DNA from: Leptospira broomii serovar Hurstbridge str. 5399
GTDB lineage: Bacteria; Spirochaetota; Leptospiria; Leptospirales; Leptospiraceae
Direction of reading: 5' to 3'
Length of the DNA stretch: 64,000 bases
Assembly (NCBI RefSeq): GCF_000243715.2
Contig: NZ_AHMO02000011.1
Coordinates: 496,001-560,000, forward strand
In this document: positions 58,863 through 64,000 of the stretch, piece by piece
Position numbering within the stretch: position 1 is the stretch's first letter
How the letters are laid out: every line of letters starts with the position of its first letter
Translations under genes and position numbers: made by a program
The notes under the pieces: generated by a model
What the model saw: the letters and a program-made list of their open reading frames with translations, nothing else
What the model was told of the DNA's origin: nothing
The model's database searches: none

Positions 58863-59450
58863 ATGATTCCTCTAACTCGACACGAACAAAAGGAAAAAAC
58901 TAGGCAGAACCTGATCGAAACTTCCCGGAACCTATTTGCCAAGGAAGGAATCTCGGCGACGACTACCGCAAATATCGCAAAGACGCTGCAGATTTCTCAC
59001 GGCACTGTTTTCCTTCACTTTCCCGTTCGTGAAGATTTAATCTTAGCGGTAATCGACGATTTTGGACATTCGCTTTCGGACGAACTCAGAGTCAACTTAG
59101 AGCAAGAATCCGGAATCAAAGGGATATTAACGGCGCATATCAAAGTGCTAAGCGAATTCGAAGACTTTTATTACCGCTTACTTACGGAAATGCATTCTTT
59201 ACCGGAAACCGTAAAGGGAACGATTTTTATGTTAAACGCCGCCGTTTCGAAGAAATTGTATGCGGCTGCCGAACCTCTAATGAGTCGCGGAGAAATCAAA
59301 AAAATGGAACGGCAACTCTTGTTCAATACCTGGATGGCACTACTTCACTATTATATCGTAAATAGGGAACATCTAGGTAAGACGTCTCCTATTCTAAAGG
59401 AGAAGGGAAACTACCTACTCAAGCATTTTCTAAATTTAATTTATGTGTAG
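58863..59450 (+). CDS. TetR-family transcriptional regulator
   Basis: The 195-residue protein has an N-terminal TetR helix-turn-helix (TRQNLIETSRNLFAKEGI then ISATTTANIAKTL and GTVFLHFPVREDL), and an all-helical ligand-binding domain. The palindrome 5 nt upstream of the ATG is a likely autoregulatory operator. It is followed by a zinc-ribbon protein and a DUF3237 protein on the same strand and probably governs them. The ligand is unknown. There is no ribosome site, so the mRNA may be leaderless. Confidence 0.9.
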   Translation: MIPLTRHEQKEKTRQNLIETSRNLFAKEGISATTTANIAKTLQISHGTVFLHFPVREDLILAVIDDFGHSLSDELRVNLEQESGIKGILTAHIKVLSEFEDFYYRLLTEMHSLPETVKGTIFMLNAAVSKKLYAAAEPLMSRGEIKKMERQLLFNTWMALLHYYIVNREHLGKTSPILKEKGNYLLKHFLNLIYV

Positions 59451-59453
59451 TAG

Positions 59454-59469
59454 ACTCGTTCAAACGAGT
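59454..59469 (+). repeat. Small hairpin between TetR and zinc-ribbon genes
   Basis: actcgt (59454-59459) and acgagt (59464-59469) flank a 4-nt loop, directly before the AAGGAG ribosome site of the next gene. It shares its ACT..AGT ends with the TetR operator and could be a weak second operator or a leader hairpin. Confidence 0.3.
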
Positions 59470-59482
59470 AAGGAGAAAAACA

Positions 59483-59740
59483 ATGAGTGAGAAATGCAAA
59501 TCATGCGCCTCCTGCGGGATGCCGCTTGAAAATAAGGAAGACTTTGCATTAGGGGATCCGTCGCAGATCTATTGTAGATACTGTACTGACCCGACGGGAA
59601 AACTTCTTCCTTTCCAGACAATTCTTGCAATGAATGCAAAGCAATTCGAGGAATCGCAGGGAATCACCGAGGAAGCGTCAATACGAATGGCTAGAGACAT
59701 TCTTAGGAATCAACCGGCCTGGAAAGGACTAGGCGTTTAG
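59483..59740 (+). CDS. Small zinc-ribbon protein
   Basis: The 85-residue product has CKSCASCGMPL and then YCRYCTDPTG, i.e. two CxxC pairs for a zinc ribbon, then a helical tail (IRMARDILRNQPAW). It resembles the short putative zinc-ribbon proteins often encoded near transcription regulators and small-molecule enzymes. An AAGGAG ribosome site precedes the ATG. It is probably in the TetR operon. The function is unknown. Confidence 0.75.
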   Translation: MSEKCKSCASCGMPLENKEDFALGDPSQIYCRYCTDPTGKLLPFQTILAMNAKQFEESQGITEEASIRMARDILRNQPAWKGLGV

Positions 59741-59759
59741 AATACGAAGGAGCACTATT

Positions 59760-60257
59760 ATGCAGGAAAAACAAATTTTGGAATCAACTCGAGAAACGAA
59801 TATTGAAACGGAATATCTCATGTCGATGCAGGTTCCCGGGGCAGGAGCTCCACACCTAATCGATTCGAGTTTACGAATTCATAGAGCAGGCTTGGACGGG
59901 CGGGTGCACGGTCCGAAAATTTCAGGTACAATCGTTCAACCGACGGCCGACTGGCTGCGCATCTGTCCGGATGGAACAATGCGTGTTGATGCCCGCATAA
60001 CCATAGTCACGAACGACGACGCTGTTATATATGCGTCTTATAACGGGATCATCCGAATGTCTCGCGGGAATTTTGAACGAATGTCAGGTGGAGAAACGTT
60101 AACCGCTAAGGATATGTATTTCGTCATCGCACCGACGTTCCAAACCGGCAATGAAAAATATCTCTGGTTGAATCAATTACAAGCCGTCGGAAAAGTTTCG
60201 GCCATCAAAGGAGGGGAAGCCGGATACGTTGTATACGATCTATATGCGATACGATGA
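59760..60257 (+). CDS. DUF3237 (UPF0311) family protein
   Basis: The 165-residue product matches DUF3237: an early beta strand, then GPKISGTIVQPTADWLRICPDGTMRVDARI and a conserved YVVYDLYAI end (in pieces). It is a beta-barrel-like protein with unknown activity, often encoded near regulators and aromatic-compound enzymes. It starts 19 nt after the zinc-ribbon gene and is cytoplasmic. Ribosome site GAAGGAG. Confidence 0.85.
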   Translation: MQEKQILESTRETNIETEYLMSMQVPGAGAPHLIDSSLRIHRAGLDGRVHGPKISGTIVQPTADWLRICPDGTMRVDARITIVTNDDAVIYASYNGIIRMSRGNFERMSGGETLTAKDMYFVIAPTFQTGNEKYLWLNQLQAVGKVSAIKGGEAGYVVYDLYAIR

Positions 60258-60441
60258 ATTGAAAGCTACGGCACGACTTCGGAATTTCCATTAAAGAATG
60301 AGATTCTTCGAAGCCGAAAGCCGTGTCTTCCCGTTAACAAGCAAATCGATTAGATAAGTCTACTCGACATAGAATCGAACAAACGGAGCAACTATCTTTG
60401 AAAAGAATCAAAATCGCTTAAATGCGATCGATTCAAAAAGC

Positions 60442-60657
60442 TTAGGTTTGTTCGAGGCTAAGCGCACCGGAAGGACATTTTCGAATTTGTGCAACAACAT
60501 CCGCGGACGAAGTTCCCTCCAGCGTAACCCAGGGAGATTTCCTTGGATCGAAGACTTCCGGCAACCCGCGAAAACAAATTCCGGAATGAATGCAAATCCC
60601 CGGCTTCCAAACTACGGTAATTTCTCCGTTATTGTATTTTTTAGTAATGTCTTTCAT
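60442..60657 (-). CDS. YjdI-like divergent 4Fe-4S mono-cluster protein
   Basis: The 71-residue protein matches the mono-cluster ferredoxin family (Fer4_19): GICIHSGICFRGLPEVFDP and a later RKCPSGALS. Three Cys are visible in the two motifs (CIHSGIC and KCPSG). These proteins bind a Fe-S cluster with an open coordination site and are often near OsmC or acetyltransferase genes. AAGGATAATCTCG precedes the ATG. It follows the OsmC gene by 12 nt. Confidence 0.82.
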   Translation of the reverse strand: MKDITKKYNNGEITVVWKPGICIHSGICFRGLPEVFDPRKSPWVTLEGTSSADVVAQIRKCPSGALSLEQT

Positions 60658-60669
60658 CGAGATTATCCT

Positions 60670-61071
60670 TCAAAAAAGTTTTGTATCGATCTTAATTGGG
60701 GAAGTTAATACCTTATGTATAGGGCAGGCGTTTGCCGCGTGTAATAATCTTTCCCGCTCTTTTTCGTTCAAATTTCCCTGGACAGTGACAATGCGTTCGA
60801 TTTCGGTATGATCCTTTCCTTTAGTCAGATTCAGTACGACCGAAACATTTTGAAGATCCATTTTTTTTACCTCGGCATACATCCTAAGGGTAATACTTGT
60901 GCAAGCGCCTAAGGCAAGAAGAAGGTATTCATGCGGAGAGGGCCCCAGATCCTGACCCCCATTCTCTTTGGATTCGTCAGCAATCAATTCATGAAGGGAA
61001 GCTTTAAGAATCGTTTTATAATTTTCAGGAGTGCTAGTTACGGTTACTTCGACGTCGCTCATAAAAACCAT
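60670..61071 (-). CDS. OsmC-family peroxidase/organic hydroperoxide-resistance-like protein
   Basis: The 133-residue product is an OsmC/Ohr-type domain with GPSPHEYLLLALGACTSITLRMYA (first redox Cys) and a second HAANACPIHKVL Cys, spaced as in OsmC-like peroxidases. It probably reduces peroxides, using the two Cys. The start at 61071 or 61062 cannot be decided because neither has a good ribosome site. It lies 12 nt before the mono-cluster protein on the same strand, a common pairing. Confidence 0.85.
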   Translation of the reverse strand: MVFMSDVEVTVTSTPENYKTILKASLHELIADESKENGGQDLGPSPHEYLLLALGACTSITLRMYAEVKKMDLQNVSVVLNLTKGKDHTEIERIVTVQGNLNEKERERLLHAANACPIHKVLTSPIKIDTKLF

Positions 61072-61486
61072 AACGGTACGGTAAAAAATAGTAAAAGCAA
61101 ATCATTTTTGCGATATAGAGCGAATTGATTCGAAAATGAGATACCGAACTTTCTTAATCGAATATCTTCGGATATGGTTTCGAATCCCTTACCGCTGTTT
61201 CCACCCCTCTTCGAAAATTAAGTTCGAATCGGAAACGAAGAATTTTTGCCCTCCTTTGGATCGGATCTCGAAACCTTCTGAAAGAAAAATACCGATCAAT
61301 TCAGATGAAGCGCTTCGAAGAAGCTGCGGACGAATGTTCCAACAAATTCTTACCCGACTACTAAACCTATCAGAATGTATTCGGATCTACAGATTTAAAA
61401 ATATTATTTATAAATTTAGAATACACTTTAGAATTTAATTACGCGATCATTTTTAAAAATTGAGTCTTCAAAACTCGGTAAATTTC
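61072..61486. other. Intergenic region, no supported gene
   Basis: It holds AT-rich sequence and a weak frame on the plus strand (61136-61438) whose composition is Arg/Ile/Phe-rich and unlike real genes. A weak hairpin lies near 61463-61480, after the GH130 stop. The OsmC promoter should be here. Confidence 0.3.
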
Positions 61487-62425
61487 TCATTGTCTCGCTA
61501 ACCAATCCAGAAGTTTCCGGATACTGCCGGTCGCGAGGGCGATACTCTTATCCGCAGCTCCGTAATAAAGATGAAGCGTATCTCCGTCCGAACCGATCGT
61601 AGTTCCGCAAGGAAAAACGACATTGTCGACATCGCCTCTTTGCTCATAGATTTCTTCAGCACCGAAGATCCAATCTCCGCCGCGCTTCAAACAATGTTCC
61701 GGCTTTTGCAAATCGAATAAGGCAAGTCCAAGACGGTAAAGAGCGCCTGACGCATTGTGTCGAACTCCATGGTAAATGATCAGCCATCCTTCCGACGTTT
61801 CGATTGGCGGTGGGGAAAGTCCGATTTTATTCGCGTCCCACCAACCTCCCTGCCTAGCTTCCAACATCAATTCGTGACTTCCCCAATTCCGAAGATCGGT
61901 GGAATAAGATATCCACATGTGGGCGCCATGCCATCCGATAGGCCGATGGATCAAAGCCCATTTACCTTTGATTCTATAAGGAAATAAGGCCGCGTCTTTG
62001 TCTTCAGGTCGCATAATCATTCCGTAACGCTCAAAGTCATGGAAGTCTGTAGTAAATGCCAACGCAACACCCGGACCTTCCCGACTATAAGCGGTATACG
62101 CGATCGCATATTTCTGCAATTCCGGAATGAATGTGATACGCGGGTCCTCGACTCCCCAAAGTTCTTCGGGGAAATGTTTCGGGTCCGCTAAGAGTGTCGG
62201 CTTAGGATCAATGGTCCAGCCGTCGATGCCGTTTGAAGATCTAGCAGCGCAGAGATGAGACGTCCCAGTCCGATCCTCGACTCTGCACAATAGAAGGGTT
62301 TTCCCATCCGGTAAAACGGTCGCTCCTGGATTGAAGACGCTGTGAATCGGATAAGTCCAATTCGCAGCCGTTAGAATCGGATTTTGTTCATATCGGTGAA
62401 AAAGCTCGGTATACTGTTGACTCAT
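61487..62425 (-). CDS. Glycoside hydrolase family 130 phosphorylase-like protein
   Basis: The 312-residue product has the five-bladed GH130 pattern: FNPGATVLPDGKTLLLCRVED, then WGVEDPRITFI, where the Asp is the likely catalytic proton donor, and IIYHG.R. GH130 enzymes phosphorolyse beta-mannosides (mannosyl-glucose or manno-oligosaccharides). No signal peptide, so it is cytoplasmic. It starts 5 nt after the glycosyltransferase gene's stop, with GAGGAAA as ribosome site, so the two form an operon. The exact sugar is unknown. Confidence 0.88.
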   Translation of the reverse strand: MSQQYTELFHRYEQNPILTAANWTYPIHSVFNPGATVLPDGKTLLLCRVEDRTGTSHLCAARSSNGIDGWTIDPKPTLLADPKHFPEELWGVEDPRITFIPELQKYAIAYTAYSREGPGVALAFTTDFHDFERYGMIMRPEDKDAALFPYRIKGKWALIHRPIGWHGAHMWISYSTDLRNWGSHELMLEARQGGWWDANKIGLSPPPIETSEGWLIIYHGVRHNASGALYRLGLALFDLQKPEHCLKRGGDWIFGAEEIYEQRGDVDNVVFPCGTTIGSDGDTLHLYYGAADKSIALATGSIRKLLDWLARQ

Positions 62426-62430
62426 AAAGA

Positions 62431-63999
62431 TTAAATTTCCTCTATGTCTAGCGGATTCTCCGCTAATCGAAGTTCCAATAAGCTTTGTAGAAATGCGAGT
62501 GTGGACTCGGCGCCTTGATTTTCATTTACTCTATCCGGATGCAGACCGTCCCTACAGCCTCCGGTGGTAGGATCGTAGACGGGAGAGCTTAAATCGTTTC
62601 GACCTAAAAACCATTCGAAAGCTCGCCTAGCTTCCTTGCGCCAACGAGGGTCTCGGCTACTGCGATAGGCTTCGAGGCAAGCGGAAACCATCGCCTGCGC
62701 TTCTACCGGTTGTTGGTCAAATCTTGCATGCTCTCCGCCTCGCGGATAAAAGCCGTTGGATCCGATCGGAACGAAATGCCCGCCCTCCGCGTCGGCACGC
62801 TGCAAGTCCGCCAGCCAAGATAGCGATTCGAGTCCGATTTGAGTCATCGAGTCGTTCGGAATCGATCTCCCCGATAATAACATCGAGTGTGGTAAAACCG
62901 CATTGCAATAACTGAGTCCCGATTCGAACCAATGCCAGTCTTTGGCATTATTATTTTGATATAAGGTGTGCAGCCTTCCCGCTAATTCTTCCTTGACTTG
63001 GCTTGCCATTCGATCCCCTGCAAACCGTTGAAGATATTCGTGAATGCCGATAAGAGCGAATGCCCAGGCTCGAGGACTGGAGGTTTGCAAAATAGCAGGA
63101 AGAGCTTGTTCGAATAATCGTCCGGCGATACTCGGAAGAGTCGGGATACTAGCGCGGCCGAGAACGGTTCCCAATGCCCATAAAGACCGGCCATGACTAT
63201 CATCCGATCCGTTAGCTTCCAACCAGTTTCGTTGATAATCCATAAAGTTACGAAAACGTCCCGTCTCAGGATTGTATGCGTACCATACAAATGCCAAATA
63301 ACGAAAGGCAGGACCGAAGACCTTGCCGCTTCCAAGTTCCTGCATAAGCGTGCTTACCATCAAAGCTCTCGCATTATCGTCCGTTGTATAACCTTCCTCA
63401 TAGTTAGGAATTGTAAAGAACGCGTGCTGCAATATGCCCGTATCGTCCGTCATGTGGCGCAAGTGATCCAACTTGAGAGGAGGTAACTCGCCTCGTCTTT
63501 TATCCAAAGGCTTGATCGAAAAACCGTGCGAAGAAAAATGTCGACGCTCGACGCGGGCTCTCTCAAAACTTTGCATATAACGTTTTGCGACTTGAGGCCA
63601 AATCATCTCACGTCCATACAGGTAGGCTCGCTTTCTCATAGAATGACGCTTGGCTTCGTTATCCAATAGATCGATCACTTGATCGGCCAATGCAACGGAA
63701 TCCCTAAAGGGAACCAATGCTCCTCTGCCCTCGGAGAGCATCTCTTGGGCATACCAGTAAGGAGTCGAGATAACAGCCTTGCCGGCTCCGAGAGTATATG
63801 CAAGAGTACCCGAAACTATTTGTGCGGGATCGAGGTAAGGAGTAATGTAGATGTCCGTTGCGCCGATGAATTCGATCAGTTCTTCCAGAGCCACAAACCT
63901 ATTATAGAAAATAACGTTACCTTCCACTCGTTTCTCGTGCGCTAACCATTCCAGAGAAAGCCGGTATGTCTCTCCCTCGTTTCGAACGATATGCGGATG
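62431..63999 (-). CDS. Glycosyltransferase (GT4-like) with C-terminal sugar-enzyme domain, 5' end outside window
   Basis: The frame enters at the right edge (minus strand) and ends at 62431. The visible part of 522 residues starts in a GT-B C-terminal half: HPHIV..GE, then TDIYITPYLDPAQIVSGTLAYTLGAGKAVISTP, the nucleotide-sugar site. After about residue 140 comes a second, alpha-helical domain resembling an (alpha/alpha)6 glycosidase-like fold (LRHMTDDTGILQHAFF, YTTDDNARALMV, SHGRSLWALG). A start at 63927 is internal. It is coupled to the GH130 gene, so it probably builds or uses a mannose-containing oligosaccharide. Confidence 0.8.
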   Translation of the reverse strand, partial: HPHIVRNEGETYRLSLEWLAHEKRVEGNVIFYNRFVALEELIEFIGATDIYITPYLDPAQIVSGTLAYTLGAGKAVISTPYWYAQEMLSEGRGALVPFRDSVALADQVIDLLDNEAKRHSMRKRAYLYGREMIWPQVAKRYMQSFERARVERRHFSSHGFSIKPLDKRRGELPPLKLDHLRHMTDDTGILQHAFFTIPNYEEGYTTDDNARALMVSTLMQELGSGKVFGPAFRYLAFVWYAYNPETGRFRNFMDYQRNWLEANGSDDSHGRSLWALGTVLGRASIPTLPSIAGRLFEQALPAILQTSSPRAWAFALIGIHEYLQRFAGDRMASQVKEELAGRLHTLYQNNNAKDWHWFESGLSYCNAVLPHSMLLSGRSIPNDSMTQIGLESLSWLADLQRADAEGGHFVPIGSNGFYPRGGEHARFDQQPVEAQAMVSACLEAYRSSRDPRWRKEARRAFEWFLGRNDLSSPVYDPTTGGCRDGLHPDRVNENQGAESTLAFLQSLLELRLAENPLDIEEI

Positions 64000-64000
64000 A

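Noticed and set aside
61136..61438. 100-codon open frame on the plus strand between OsmC and GH130
   Set aside because: Arg/Ile/Phe-rich composition, no ribosome site and no family pattern; treated as chance.
1..64000. CRISPR arrays, tRNA or rRNA genes, phage or integrative elements
   Set aside because: No regularly spaced repeats, no cloverleaf or rRNA sequence, and no integrase, terminase or transposase found by reading both strands. A computational scan would be more sensitive.

Overview
The window looks like a chromosomal piece of a Leptospira-like spirochaete. The genus is inferred from gene content, not from a marker gene. Pointers are several seven-transmembrane DISM-type sensors, two seven-transmembrane-type PP2C (SpoIIE-like) phosphatases with TPR tails, an AraC regulator with a membrane N-terminus, relaxed spirochaete-type lipoboxes, a long signal-transduction repertoire, and a palindrome (28232-28252) that fits the published Leptospira LexA box TTTG-N5-CAAA. 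No rRNA, tRNA, CRISPR array, intact insertion sequence or phage module was seen.

Layout. 1-5 kb: end of an epimerase gene, a metallo-beta-lactamase-fold lipoprotein, then a membrane PP2C phosphatase overlapping a PilZ-methyltransferase fusion. 5-9 kb: PEBP-like protein, AraC regulator, crotonase-family enzyme, DUF2461 protein, small eRF1-like protein. 9-11.7 kb: glycosyltransferase plus GH57 pair. 11.7-18.4 kb: DISM adenylate cyclase, a broken carboxymuconolactone decarboxylase gene and several small secreted or hypothetical proteins. 18.4-27.1 kb: a complete minus-strand chemotaxis cluster (cheA, cheW, an Aer-like receptor, cheB, cheR, cheY) with two upstream companions. 27-34 kb: a decayed gene, a small hypothetical gene, the putative SOS box, a 1055-residue PP2C sensor phosphatase, a sterol-desaturase-family hydroxylase and a frameshifted AraC gene. 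34-43.5 kb: SDR/HxlR pair, large PAS histidine kinase with its receiver, DUF3089 hydrolase, small regulators, and an acyltransferase-fold gene overlapping a 7-TM protein. 43.8-53 kb: NarL-type regulator with a 1069-residue DISM hybrid kinase, a soluble hybrid kinase, a broken Crp/Fnr gene and a chemoreceptor. 53-64 kb: ArsR/SRPBCC pair with its operator, Cys-rich secreted protein, ABC efflux operon, TetR/zinc-ribbon/DUF3237 group, ferredoxin/OsmC pair, and a GH130/glycosyltransferase pair running off the right edge.

About a third of the window is sensing and signalling, covering two-component, chemotaxis, cyclic-AMP, PP2C and possibly c-di-GMP pathways. Three genes touch lipid-type signalling chemistry: a lactonase-like hydrolase, a PhcB-like methyltransferase fused to PilZ, and a LuxI/FeeM-like acyltransferase fold. 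This is the most interesting thread. At least four genes are visibly broken by small indels or a nonsense codon and two further stretches look like remnants, so the region appears to be decaying, unless assembly errors are to blame.
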